64,000 nt of DNA, from positions 992,001-1,056,000 of the forward strand of contig CAUVWZ020000002.1 in the NCBI GenBank assembly GCA_963555835.3, read 5' to 3'. Origin of the DNA: JAPUME01 sp027294185 (GTDB lineage: Bacteria > Acidobacteriota > Terriglobia > UBA7540 > JAPUME01). The translations under genes and the position numbers were made by a program. Below are positions 25,883-34,489 of the stretch, in pieces. How positions within the stretch are numbered: position 1 is the stretch's first letter; the number at the start of each line of letters is the position of its first letter. Below the pieces are notes generated by a model. It was not told where the DNA came from. It saw only the letters and a list, made by a program, of their open reading frames with translations, and made no database searches.

Positions 25883-26476
25883 TCACTCCCCTATCTTAAA
25901 TCGGGAGAAGCGGCTGACATTGATATTTTCACCGAACTTGGCCACCTTGGAAGCAATCAGCTCGGCAATGGTCTGCGCCGGGTCGCGAACGAAGTGTTGC
26001 TCGTAAAGGCAGCTCTCTTCGTAAAACTTTCCCAATCTTCCCTCGACCATGCGCTCCACCACGGCGGCGGGCTTGCCGCTTTTTTCCGCCTGCGCCCGGA
26101 GCACCTCTTGTTCTTTCACCAGAATCTCTTCGGAAATCTCTTCCTTGCGAATGAAACGGGGCGCCGTGGCGGCAACATGCATCGCCAGGTCATGCACCAG
26201 TCCCTGAAACTCGGCATTACGCGCCACGAAGTCCGATTCACAATTGACCTCGACGATCACCCCGATTTTGCCGCCCGCGTGGATATAGGAACCGACCAGA
26301 CCTTCCTTGGTCACCCGACCGGCGCGCTTTGCCGCCGCCGCCTGCCCGCGCTTGCGAAGAACCGTGTATGCATCCTCCGTGTTCCCCTTCGCTTCCTCCA
26401 GGGCGCGCTTGCATTCCATCATCGGCGCTCCGGTCTGCTCCCGGAGTTGCTTGACCTGCTGGGCGGTGATCTTCAT
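25883..26476 (-). CDS. tsf: Elongation factor Ts
   Basis: EF-Ts exchanges nucleotide on EF-Tu. The 197-residue product begins KITAQQVKQLREQTGAPMME and has CKRALEEA and GLVGSYIHAGGKIGVIVEVN followed by CESDFVARN. It is shorter than the 280-residue E. coli protein because the second core subdomain is reduced, as in many phyla. ATG 26476 matches the family start; the frame is open further upstream without resemblance. Confidence 0.95.
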   Translation of the reverse strand: MKITAQQVKQLREQTGAPMMECKRALEEAKGNTEDAYTVLRKRGQAAAAKRAGRVTKEGLVGSYIHAGGKIGVIVEVNCESDFVARNAEFQGLVHDLAMHVAATAPRFIRKEEISEEILVKEQEVLRAQAEKSGKPAAVVERMVEGRLGKFYEESCLYEQHFVRDPAQTIAELIASKVAKFGENINVSRFSRFKIGE

Positions 26477-26692
26477 CGTTCGACTGAACTCCCTTGCCTG
26501 CACGCGGGCCGGAACGTCGCCGTCCGCCAACTCTCCCCTTCTCCCGAAAGGTTCCGAATCCTCACTTACCAAAAAAAGAAAAAAGGGGAAGATGAAAAAA
26601 TCGAAGGGGCCAAGAAGGTTGGCCGTCTCAAAGGAACGGTCCGCCTAGAACTTCATGTCCCAGGGTTTCTGTTTCGCAGGCGCGGGGACACT

Positions 26693-27616
26693 CTACCCCT
26701 GCTCTCCGTCGGAATTCCCCGCTTTTCCCGAACCCGCCTCAACCTGGAGCTGGGAGAAATCTTCCACGGAAACACCGGTTGCTTTCGCTCCCTCCGGGGC
26801 TGCGGTCTCTGCCTCGGGCTCGACGGGGACATCACCCTCGGTCGGGGGAAGCGCTCCCGCCTCCCGAGCCGCTTCCAACTCATCCGCGGCCTGTTCGGCA
26901 GCCAGTTTTTCCGCTTCAAACTGCTTGTCGAGAGCGATCTGTTTTCCCTCCAGAACCGCATCCGCAATCCGGGAAGAAAACAGGCGGATGGCGCGCAGTG
27001 CGTCGTCGTTGCCGGGAATTACATAATCCACCTTGTCGGGATCACAGTTCGTATCCACGATACCGACTACGGGTATGCCCAGCCGGCGGGCTTCTCGAAC
27101 GGCAATATCTTCCTTCTGGGAGTCGATGACGAAGAGAACGTCCGGCAGTCCGTCCATATCCTTGATGCCTGCCAGGTTCGCCTCCAGGTGCTTCCGCTCG
27201 CGCTCCAGCTTTAGAACTTCCTTCTTGGTCTGCAGCTCATATCGGCCGTCCTGGCTCATCTCGTCCAGCTCTTTCAGGCGCAGGATGGACTTTTGAATCG
27301 TGGCGAAATTGGTCAGCAGGCCTCCCAGCCAGCGGTGGTTGACGTAGAACATCCCGCAACGCAGGGCCTCTTCCTTAACGGCTTCCTGGGCCTGGCGTTT
27401 GGTTCCGACCATGAGCAGCTTTTTGCCCTCGCTCGAGACCTGTGAAATGTATTGAATCACTTCTCGAAACTGCCTGAGGGTCTTCTGAAGGTCGATGATG
27501 TAGATGCCGTTCCGTTCCCCATAGATAAATTCCTTCATCTTGGGGTTCCACCGGGAGGTCTGGTGTCCGAAGTGGACACCCGCCTCCAGGAAATCTTTCA
27601 TGCTGATGTTTACCAA
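26693..27616 (-). CDS. rpsB: 30S ribosomal protein S2 with acidic C-terminal tail
   Basis: The first 235 or so residues are a normal S2 (MKDFLEAGVHFGHQTSRWNP, RNGIYIIDLQKTL, HRWLGGLLTNFATIQ, DVLFVIDSQKED, VDTNCDPDKVDYVIPGNDDA). The remaining 70 residues are a Glu/Ala/Gly-rich low-complexity tail ending at EQG. Such tails are common in S2 of several phyla. It heads the rpsB-tsf pair. Confidence 0.96.
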   Translation of the reverse strand: MVNISMKDFLEAGVHFGHQTSRWNPKMKEFIYGERNGIYIIDLQKTLRQFREVIQYISQVSSEGKKLLMVGTKRQAQEAVKEEALRCGMFYVNHRWLGGLLTNFATIQKSILRLKELDEMSQDGRYELQTKKEVLKLERERKHLEANLAGIKDMDGLPDVLFVIDSQKEDIAVREARRLGIPVVGIVDTNCDPDKVDYVIPGNDDALRAIRLFSSRIADAVLEGKQIALDKQFEAEKLAAEQAADELEAAREAGALPPTEGDVPVEPEAETAAPEGAKATGVSVEDFSQLQVEAGSGKAGNSDGEQG

Positions 27617-27719
27617 CCAACCTCCTTAAGCTCGCTCATGCACCACTCCCCCTGGCGGGGAGCATTTTCCAAAGAAGTTGCCAAAGGGGAAATCGGAGAG
27701 AAGCCGAACACAACCCGGT

Positions 27720-28115
27720 TTACCGCTTCGAGAATTGGAACCGCTTGCGGGCTCCCTTTTGGCCGTACTTCTTTCGTTCCTTGGCTCGGGGGTCGCGGGT
27801 CAGAAAGCCGCCCTTGCGCAACTGGGGGCGCAACTCGGCGTCATAGATGAGCAGAGCCCGCGCAACTCCCAGCTTCGCGGCATCCGCCTGACCATGCATG
27901 CCTCCCCCGAAGACGTTGACGCGGATGTCAAACTTGTCGGCGTTCTCGGTTGCCACCAGAGGCTTGCGAACCGCCACGCGCAATCCCTCCTCAAGGAAAT
28001 AGTCTTCAAAGCGTCGCCCGTTGACGACGACTTTGCCCTCCCCAGGGAGCAGGATCACCCGGGCCACGGCCGTCTTGCGCCGTCCGGTCGCCATGTATCG
28101 AATTGATTCAGCCAA
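27720..28115 (-). CDS. rpsI: 30S ribosomal protein S9
   Basis: The 131-residue product has YMATGRRKTAVARVILLPGE, VNGRRFEDYF, VFGGGMHGQADAAKLGVARA and the basic C-terminal tail GQKGARKRFQFSKR that reaches into the decoding site. It follows rplM after 63 bp, the universal L13-S9 pair. Confidence 0.96.
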   Translation of the reverse strand: MAESIRYMATGRRKTAVARVILLPGEGKVVVNGRRFEDYFLEEGLRVAVRKPLVATENADKFDIRVNVFGGGMHGQADAAKLGVARALLIYDAELRPQLRKGGFLTRDPRAKERKKYGQKGARKRFQFSKR

Positions 28116-28178
28116 ACCAACTCCTCAATAAACTCGGAAATCGGCGCCGCCACCCCGTCTCGTAACTCTACCCACGGG

Positions 28179-28613
28179 TTACTTGCCGAGCGCGGCGGGT
28201 TCGGGTTTCTGAGGGGAGTGTGGATGCGTCGGTCCCCGATAAATCCTCAATCGTCGAGCCATCTGCTTGCCCAGCTTGGTCTTGGGCAGCATCCCCAGCA
28301 CAGCTTCTCTCACCAGGCGCTCCGGGTATTTGGCCTTCAGTTTGTCTGCGCGGATCTCTTTGACGCCACCCGGATACCCCGTATAGTGCCGGTACACCTT
28401 CTGCTTGAGCTTATTGCCGGTTAGGCGCACCTTTTCGGCGTTGACGATAACTACACCGCTACCCTGAATCAGAAAGGGTGTGTACTCTGGGCGATCCTTC
28501 CCGATCAGTACCCGCGCCACGCGGCTTGCCAGCCGTCCGAGCACCCAGCCCTCGCCATCCACGAGTTTCCAGGTGAGCTTGGTATTTTTACTGCTTGGAA
28601 AATAGGTATCCAT
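28179..28613 (-). CDS. rplM: 50S ribosomal protein L13
   Basis: The 144-residue product has WKLVDGEGWVLGRLASRVAR, LIGKDRPEYTPF, VVIVNAEKVRLTGNKLKQKV, then AVLGMLPKTKLGKQMARRL and RIYRGPTHPHSPQKP, the full L13 pattern. It is the first gene of the minus-strand translation operon; the 220 bp upstream (28614-28835) hold no gene and should include the promoter. Confidence 0.96.
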   Translation of the reverse strand: MDTYFPSSKNTKLTWKLVDGEGWVLGRLASRVARVLIGKDRPEYTPFLIQGSGVVIVNAEKVRLTGNKLKQKVYRHYTGYPGGVKEIRADKLKAKYPERLVREAVLGMLPKTKLGKQMARRLRIYRGPTHPHSPQKPEPAALGK

Positions 28614-28835
28614 TCCACACTCATCCCGCCTGAAATTTTGCGGAACTTTCTATTTGTACTTGAGGGGCAATTCTTTGTCAACCGCTTTCCCCGCGGCTCA
28701 CGCCGCCTGGTCGCTCATCGACCCTCTGAAAACAGTGCGATTTCAATGACCTGCGCCCCTCCCGGTCCACGACCCACCCCTCCCAGCGATCCACCACGGT
28801 AGTCGAATCGGCCGGCGGATGAGCGCCGCAAGGGA

Positions 28836-29822
28836 TTAGCTGGCGTAAATCCTGTCCAGCCGCTGCGAGATGTCGAGCAACCTCTCGCGGTCGCCGCCGC
28901 GCACCTCTGCCGCGCCCCAGCCGCTGTAACCGATGTCGTCCAGGGTCTTCATGACCCTCGGCCAGTCGCAGTCACCCTCGAGCAGCGGAATCCGGAACCC
29001 GGTCCACAGGCCCTCTTCATTCATCTTCTCGCGACTGAATTCCTTGATGTCGAGCTTGAAGATGCGCTTGTTGAGAATCTTGATCCAGTGCTCGGGCCAT
29101 CCGGAATTGACGATGTTGCCGACGTCGAAGTGCCATCCGACCAGGGGGTTCTCGAATTCATCGACGTAGCGCGCCGCCTCGAGCGGGCTCAACAGGAATT
29201 GGTTCCAAACGTTCTCGAAGGCAATCTGGATACCCAGCTCCTGGGCCAGCGGCAACACCTTGCGGATTTCCGCCTGCGAACGGGTGTAGGCATCGTCGTA
29301 GGATATATCCTTCTTGACCACCGCCGGCACCAGAAGGACGCTCGTACCGCCGTAAAACTTGCAGTCCCGAATCGCCGTCTCCAGACCCTTGCGTCCCGCC
29401 TCGCGCACCGTCGGGTCGGGGTCGCCCAAGGTTTGACGCCAGTGGACCGAGTCCACGACGCCGGGGATTTCAATGCCGGTGGCATCCCGGGCCCTCAACA
29501 CTTCGTTCCTGTCCAGGTCGCTCGGAGAGTTCGGCTCCACCCCGTCAAAGCCCAGCTCTTTAATGAGCTTGAACTTGTCGAGAACGCTTCCTTCCACCCG
29601 GATCATGCCGTACTTGAGGGCCTTCTTCATTCCCGGCCGGGCCGGCGCCGGGCCCGGCATTGACGCGGACAGGGGGCCTGGGGCGGCAAATGCGGCGGGC
29701 GAAAGGCCCACCTTAGCCGCAAATGCGCCTCCCACTACGGCGGCCGAGCTCTTTAGAAATTTCCGTCTCGACGTTTCCCGAGAGACTTCAAATTTATCCT
29801 TTTTATCCTTACGATTGCTCAT
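28836..29822 (-). CDS. Exported TIM-barrel sugar isomerase/epimerase-like protein
   Basis: The 328-residue product starts with a twin-arginine signal (SRRKFLKSSAAVVGGAFAAK, residues about 18-37), so it is folded before export. The rest is a xylose-isomerase-like TIM barrel: FDGVEPNSPSDL, IPGVVDSVHW, IAFENVWNQFLLSP, VGWHFDVGNIVNSGWPEHW and GAAEVRGGDRERL carry the usual metal-binding Glu, Asp and His positions. Such proteins occur with keto-glycoside enzymes. It lies 79 bp downstream of a DUF1080 gene on the same strand, probably one operon. ATG 29822 is chosen because the Tat motif follows it. Confidence 0.85.
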   Translation of the reverse strand: MSNRKDKKDKFEVSRETSRRKFLKSSAAVVGGAFAAKVGLSPAAFAAPGPLSASMPGPAPARPGMKKALKYGMIRVEGSVLDKFKLIKELGFDGVEPNSPSDLDRNEVLRARDATGIEIPGVVDSVHWRQTLGDPDPTVREAGRKGLETAIRDCKFYGGTSVLLVPAVVKKDISYDDAYTRSQAEIRKVLPLAQELGIQIAFENVWNQFLLSPLEAARYVDEFENPLVGWHFDVGNIVNSGWPEHWIKILNKRIFKLDIKEFSREKMNEEGLWTGFRIPLLEGDCDWPRVMKTLDDIGYSGWGAAEVRGGDRERLLDISQRLDRIYAS

Positions 29823-29901
29823 TTTGAGGCTACCACCCAATCGAAATCGGCGGCGACACTCGATCTCTTCGTGTGTCCCCTGCCCCTGCCGTTCTTGCGG
29901 T

Positions 29902-30546
29902 TCAGGGTAATTCCTTAATTCGAATGTTCCGAAACTCCACCGGCTCACCATGGCCGAGAAAACCGACGTACCCACTCTCGCGGGCAAGTCCGGGGTGCTT
30001 CTTCCCGACTTCGGTATCTTTCACCGTGTCCAGGTCGGCATCGACAATTACGTGTCCGTTCACCGATATGGTGATGTGGCGACCCTCGGCCCTGATCTCT
30101 TCCTCATTCCACTCACCCGCTTTTTTCAGGAACCCCAGCTTGGCGGGAAACACATCGTAAATCGACCCGTGGTATTGGCCCGGTCTCAGCTTTCCTCGAT
30201 AGCGGTCAGAATGGTTGTCGAGAATCTGGATTTCCATACCTACGTAGGCCGCGTCGCCCTCGAGCGGCGCCCGGATTCCCACACGGTTGTTGCTGCCTTC
30301 GTGGAGACGAAACTCGAAGCGAAAAACGAAATTCGCATACTCCTTCTGTGTGTAAAGATTCCCACCTCCCCCACGGGGACAGACCAGCAGACCGTCTCTT
30401 ACGAGGTACCCGCGCCCTCTTCCTCGAACGAGTTGCCAGCCGTCGAGGCTCTGGCCGTCGAAGAGCGAGACGAACCCCTCCTCCACCGCCCACGCCGGAA
30501 CGGCAAAAGCCATAACCAGACACAGGATCAGACTTCGCGTCTTCAT
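29902..30546 (-). CDS. DUF1080 (3-keto-disaccharide hydrolase) family protein, secreted
   Basis: The 214-residue product has a signal peptide (MKTRSLILCLVMAFAVPAWA) and one DUF1080 concanavalin-like domain: GFVSLFDGQSLDGWQLV, YLVRDGLLVCPRGGGGNLYT, NNRVGIRAPLEGD, GMEIQILDNHSDRY, HITISVNGHVIVDAD and the terminal VEFRNIRIKELP. The family has been linked to cleavage of 3-keto-glycosides. Two more upstream ATG codons are in frame. The gene precedes the Tat-exported TIM-barrel gene. Confidence 0.88.
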   Translation of the reverse strand: MKTRSLILCLVMAFAVPAWAVEEGFVSLFDGQSLDGWQLVRGRGRGYLVRDGLLVCPRGGGGNLYTQKEYANFVFRFEFRLHEGSNNRVGIRAPLEGDAAYVGMEIQILDNHSDRYRGKLRPGQYHGSIYDVFPAKLGFLKKAGEWNEEEIRAEGRHITISVNGHVIVDADLDTVKDTEVGKKHPGLARESGYVGFLGHGEPVEFRNIRIKELP

Positions 30547-30740
30547 CGCAGTCATCCTCATCGACAAATAGAATTGGCCACTCCCGAAAGGAACCGTACC
30601 TCACCGGCAGGGGAGAGCATGTGTGTGCACCCGTAGTATTGACAGCCGGTGCTCCGACTGCAAGGGGAAATTCCGATAGTGTGGAAATCTTGTGGATTGC
30701 AGAAAGTCCGGCACCTCAAGACCCACTGCCCAAACGAGAT

Positions 30741-30766
30741 GCTTCACCCGCCGCCTCAGGTGAAGC
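30741..30766. other. Perfect 8-bp hairpin between gene ends
   Basis: GCTTCACC (30741-30748) and GGTGAAGC (30759-30766) pair exactly around a 10-nt loop. No T run follows on either strand, so it is not a standard terminator. The rest of 30568-30815 holds no gene. Confidence 0.4.
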
Positions 30767-30815
30767 ACGAGGGGCCGGCGGAAGCTATATTTTACTTAGG
30801 AAGATTTACACGACT

Positions 30816-31529
30816 CTAGTGGCCGGCTAGCGCCGCTGCGCCGACAAAATTCATCAATTCGCTTTCCAGCTCCCTTCCGAGACCCATAAATCGAAATCCC
30901 ACCTGGCGAGGGGTCCGCGAGCGGAGCGGCGTAGCGATCCGCTTTACTCGTGCCTTCAGTTCGACCGGCTGAGAACACCTGGGGAGCGCGAATTCCAATC
31001 GAACCTCGCCCCGGGAGGGAGGAGCCTGATCAAAGGCCGCGAGCAGTCCCTTGGCGCTCAGGTTAAGGCATTGTCCTCTGATTTTCGAGCCTCCGCTCCT
31101 GCACATCACCCGGGATCGAAGAGGAACGCGTTGGTAGCCGCGGCGTTCGTCCAGCGACAATACTCCGATGGCCCCCCACAGACTGCGGATGCGGGGCAGA
31201 TCGATGGGCTTCTCTACAAAAAAATTTATGCCGGCACGGAAGCTCTCCTCAAGGACCGCAGGAGAGGAGTTGGTGGTAAGCATGACGATGGGACAACTGG
31301 CGTTCGATCGCGAACGGCGAATGTTCCTCGTCAGCCGGTTCGCGCTGCCTGAGGGCATCTTCCCGCTTAGAAAAACGCCGTCGAATTTTTGGCGGTTCAT
31401 CATCCGCCCGGCCTCAAGCATCGAGCTTGTCAGGCAGGGTTCCGCGCCGGTTTCGGCCAATAAATCGCTCAACAGATTCTGTACTTCGGGTTCATCGTCG
31501 ACGACGAGGATTCTGGGTTTCAAGCTCAT
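30816..31529 (-). CDS. Receiver-PilZ protein with the phospho-acceptor Asp replaced by Ser
   Basis: The 237-residue cytosolic protein has an N-terminal response-regulator receiver domain (residues 4-120) with the acidic pair D11-D12 in LVVDDEPE and the conserved Lys (FFVEKP, about 107). At the phosphorylation position the sequence is FDGVFLSGKMP: Ser55 stands where Asp is expected. The C-terminal part (about 128-235) is a PilZ domain with RRGYQR and NLSAKG, the c-di-GMP-binding motifs. So it may respond to c-di-GMP without phosphorylation. A paralogue with a different defect is encoded at 34490-35191. AGGTATGAG precedes the start. Confidence 0.85.
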   Translation of the reverse strand: MSLKPRILVVDDEPEVQNLLSDLLAETGAEPCLTSSMLEAGRMMNRQKFDGVFLSGKMPSGSANRLTRNIRRSRSNASCPIVMLTTNSSPAVLEESFRAGINFFVEKPIDLPRIRSLWGAIGVLSLDERRGYQRVPLRSRVMCRSGGSKIRGQCLNLSAKGLLAAFDQAPPSRGEVRLEFALPRCSQPVELKARVKRIATPLRSRTPRQVGFRFMGLGRELESELMNFVGAAALAGH

Positions 31530-31591
31530 CTCATACCTCCCGGCTCATGCTGTGCTTACGCTCGATTTTGGCGGTCTAAAGAGGAGGCACG

Positions 31592-31657
31592 CATGGATCC
31601 CTCGATCTATCAATCGAGTAATCTATCCATCGAGCAATGGATCGATGAATCGAAGGA
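31592..31657. repeat. Low-complexity ATCGATC-type repeat
   Basis: Iterated words such as CTCGATCTATCAATCGAG and ATCCATCGAGCAATGGATCG fill this stretch between the receiver-PilZ gene and the gene fragments. It is of the same type as 52194-52260. Confidence 0.6.
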
Positions 31658-31786
31658 CAACTCTTCCCCGCCGGAAGGACATCTCCCTTCCTTCTCTAGA
31701 GATAATCGGCGGAGTTTCGGCAGCGGTCGAGAGTACGAAAGTACCGGCTTGCTTGAGGACCGGGTCCTGCATTGACCCGGATTTGA

Positions 31787-31909
31787 ATGGGCGTGGCCAC
31801 CGGCGACTACGACAACGACGGCGACTGGGACCTCTACGTGACGAATTTCGGCTCGAACGTCCTCTACCGGAACAACGGCAACGGCACCTTTACGGATGTC
31901 ACCCGCCAG
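31787..31909 (+). pseudogene. FG-GAP/VCBS repeat fragment
   Basis: The frame reads MGVATGDYDNDGDWDLYVTN followed by FGSNVLYRNNGNGTFTDVT, one complete FG-GAP (ASPIC/UnbV-type) calcium-binding repeat of the kind found in large secreted proteins. There is no signal peptide or second repeat, and the match stops abruptly at about 31909, where another gene's fragment begins in a different frame. Confidence 0.75.
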
Positions 31910-32124
31910 GTTTCGTTGTCGATCCCTATAAGGAGTATTCACAGCCCTGGTTCACGCCTGCCTACAAGGTGCTGCGGGGAGGCTGCTGGGCTACTCGCGG
32001 GCGCCTGATCCGCAACACCTGGCGAAATTTCTATACCAAAGACCGGCGCGATGTCTTTGCGGGCTTCCGTACCTGCGCGCTCGGAGAGGAATCGAGGCCC
32101 CAGAGTTTTTTAGAGGCCTGCTAG
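31909..32124 (+). pseudogene. C-terminal fragment of an EgtB-type sulfatase-modifying-factor-fold protein
   Basis: GFVVDPYKEYSQPWFTPAYK, VLRGGCWATRGRLIRNTWRN and FYTKDRRDVFAGFRTCAL are the closing segments of EgtB/SUMF1-like (formylglycine-generating-enzyme fold) proteins, which in ergothioneine synthesis form the C-S bond. Only the last 72 codons remain, fused end to end with the FG-GAP fragment, so both are debris of an old rearrangement. Confidence 0.75.
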
Positions 32125-32126
32125 GG

Positions 32127-33131
32127 TTACAGGTCGCGGAAAAAGAATTTCGTCTGCACTGCCTCAAAGGGTTTTCCGTCCAACTCGGTGTAGGGATAGA
32201 CAAAGAAATTTACCGGCTCGCCCGCCTGTTCCGGGTTAAACCGGATATCGCGACCGCGACTGAAGAGCACGCGATGCTCATCGTTAGCCCCGAAAAAGTA
32301 CTCCCGCTTTTTGGGATGCTTCCAGGCCTCCGAAACGTCAACCGGCACCCAGCCGAACCCATCCAGAAAAAACTCTGCCCAGCAGTGGTACCCGGGAATC
32401 TCGCCTTCGGTCTGATCCGGTGGCAAGGGAAAGCCGATCTCGAACCGGGCCGGGATGCCGCTGGCTCGCAGCATGCCAATGAATAGGGAGTGGAAGTCAG
32501 TACAGTTTCCCTTGCGCGTGTTGCAGGCATAGATGGCGTCGCCGCGCCCCCATCCCTCTTCGGACTTGTCGTAGCGCATGGTGGAAACAACGAAGTCATA
32601 AACGGCTCGGGCTTTGTCTAAGGATTGGGTCAATCCTCGGGTTTCCTGCTCAGCCAGTGCCGCGATCACGCCGTCGGTCGGCACCAGGCGGTCCGGCTCC
32701 AGGAAGCGCCTCAAATCGGCCTGGAGCTCCGCGCCGGCTCGAACCGAGCGCGCCGCACCAAGATTCACGCGGTGCTCATGCCGCTCCGTTTGGAAACGCA
32801 TTCGAACCTCAAACGGAAAACTCACCTGGCCGGAATTGAACTCAAGGTACGCGTACCGATTCCCGTACTCGGGGTCACGGTGAAGTTCGTAAGCAACCGG
32901 GCTCTCGATGTGCAATAGAGAAATTTTCTGGTACGGATCGGACACCGGCAGGGGGACCCAGAGCCGTAGCATGTTCCCTCCCGGGGGCAGGGCGGCAATG
33001 CGTGTTACATAGACGAACTCAAATGTACGGGTCCGAGTCCGGCTGAAGGACCTCAGCAAATAAATGCCTGTGTAGATAACTCCCAGGACCAGCAGGAGAA
33101 AGGCCGTGAATTTGGCTGCTCGCGTCATCAT
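32127..33131 (-). CDS. Membrane-anchored transglutaminase-like protein
   Basis: The 334-residue product has one N-terminal membrane anchor (residues about 7-26) and an external domain. The transglutaminase/cysteine-protease-like triad is visible: Cys in TRKGNCTDFHSLFIGMLRA (about 212), His in IPGYHCWAEFFLDGFGW (about 250) and Asp in VPVDVSEAWKHP (about 267). The first half is a beta-rich domain (NMLRLWVPLPVSDPYQKISL) often found before this core. The natural substrate is unknown. Its stop codon is only 3 bp from the EgtB fragment. Confidence 0.85.
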   Translation of the reverse strand: MMTRAAKFTAFLLLVLGVIYTGIYLLRSFSRTRTRTFEFVYVTRIAALPPGGNMLRLWVPLPVSDPYQKISLLHIESPVAYELHRDPEYGNRYAYLEFNSGQVSFPFEVRMRFQTERHEHRVNLGAARSVRAGAELQADLRRFLEPDRLVPTDGVIAALAEQETRGLTQSLDKARAVYDFVVSTMRYDKSEEGWGRGDAIYACNTRKGNCTDFHSLFIGMLRASGIPARFEIGFPLPPDQTEGEIPGYHCWAEFFLDGFGWVPVDVSEAWKHPKKREYFFGANDEHRVLFSRGRDIRFNPEQAGEPVNFFVYPYTELDGKPFEAVQTKFFFRDL

Positions 33132-33271
33132 TCACCCTGTGAAGACAAGAAGAATCTCACACCCTCGGTTGCGTACCATAGAATCTGAGGAGTTTAATCG
33201 CTAGTTTACGGGATTCGCAAGTGTTTTAAGGCACGGAGTTGTGGTGCGCAAAAATTATCCCTATCCCTAAA

Positions 33272-33580
33272 TTATACCCCCTCGCGCTTCAACTTGTTCA
33301 TGTACTCGATGGATTCACTCTCCATCTGCCGATGCAGAATCTCCACTGCCTCCACGCCCAGCGCGGCGGCGTTTTCAATCACTTTCTCACAGGGATACTT
33401 CGGCCCCCGGAAGTGCCAGTACGAGTAGGTGGAGATGCCCAGCTTGATCCTCTTCGGGCCCGGTTGGGCGGCCTGGGCAGCTCCACCCGCAGTGAATGCC
33501 TGATTGCCCCCGTAGGCACCGGCCAGTACGGTTGCCGCTCCGGCGCTTCGCTTCAAAATCTGTCGGCGAGAGTATTTCAT
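33272..33580 (-). pseudogene. Truncated Tat-exported TIM-barrel (isomerase/epimerase) gene
   Basis: A twin-arginine-type signal (KYSRRQILKRSAGAATVLAG) leads into IKLGISTYSYWHFRGPKYPC and AALGVEAVEILHRQMESES, the first strands of a xylose-isomerase-like barrel. A stop comes after only 102 codons, in KLKREGV, where about 200 more residues are expected. ATG 33580 follows AGGAGG. The sequence beyond the stop does not continue the family in any frame I can see. Confidence 0.7.
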
Positions 33581-34037
33581 TTGCATGCCTCCTGAATTTT
33601 GCGAAATTCCTGTATAAAATCCGTTTTGACAACCACCGCACACGGGATCAGAATCGTCTGCCTCTCTCAAGAGGCCCAAGGGAAGACTCCCGGTCCAAAA
33701 CCTGTCTCGAACTGGAGTCAATCGAATGCCTTTTTCGGTTAACAGGAATCATGCATCAGCTCAAGCGCGGTTTCAACCCCATTTGTGCGTCCCGTCTCGG
33801 GAACCTGAGGCCCTCTGATATACAGGATAGACTCAGGGTAGATTCCTGAAAGCAGATATTTATCTCCAGGCCCTTCGATTCACTTAATTATTGATTTCCG
33901 CAGGATTCACGGGTAAAATCGCACTACTTTCAAACCCATTAAATCGTTTCCAATCGGTACTTTCGTACTCTGGAGTAATGCTCTCTTCTGTACGAGAATC
34001 AGGCCCGTGGAAATAAACCTTTATTGGGGGGGGAGTT
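33581..34037. other. Non-coding stretch
   Basis: About 450 bp without a supportable gene. The right end is AT-rich and contains the ribosome site of the small ORF at 34038. Confidence 0.4.
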
Positions 34038-34151
34038 ATGGTAGTCGGTGAATATCACGCTTTGGGGCTTATCTTGCTGATGATTTCCATCGTGGCGCTG
34101 GTCTTTACAATGCGGGTGGTCGGCGGGCCTCCGGGAAACACTAAAGATTGA
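34038..34151 (+). CDS. Small single-helix membrane protein (37 residues)
   Basis: A G-rich ribosome site (GGGGGGGGAG) lies 3 nt before the ATG. The peptide is MVVGEYHALG, then a hydrophobic helix LILLMISIVALVFTMRVV and a short polar tail GGPPGNTKD. The layout of a strong ribosome site, one membrane helix and an immediate stop is typical of real small proteins. Function unknown; no homologue is recognised. The 338 bp after it hold no other gene. Confidence 0.5.
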   Translation: MVVGEYHALGLILLMISIVALVFTMRVVGGPPGNTKD

Positions 34152-34489
34152 CCTGGAAATGTACGCTGCGATCTACACCTCGGTTCTCTCAGCCAAGAGG
34201 TCGAGGCTTGAGCTTGCCGAACAGTATAGATTCTTTCGATGATTTTTTCGTCCCATCTTTGCTCCGTCGAGCCTGAGTGAGGACAGTTCCTTTCTCACGC
34301 ACCCTGTATTTAACCTTTCCTTTTGACGGGCAACAATTCCCAAGAGTATGTCTTTCGACCATCGCCCTGGGTCTTGCCCCGCTAAGCTTAATTGAATTCG
34401 GCAACCCTCCATTCCTGCAAAACGCCACCTTTGGTAGTCTCCTGAAAACCCGCGCAAATAGTTCAAGACCGGTAAACAGGGAGGCTAAA

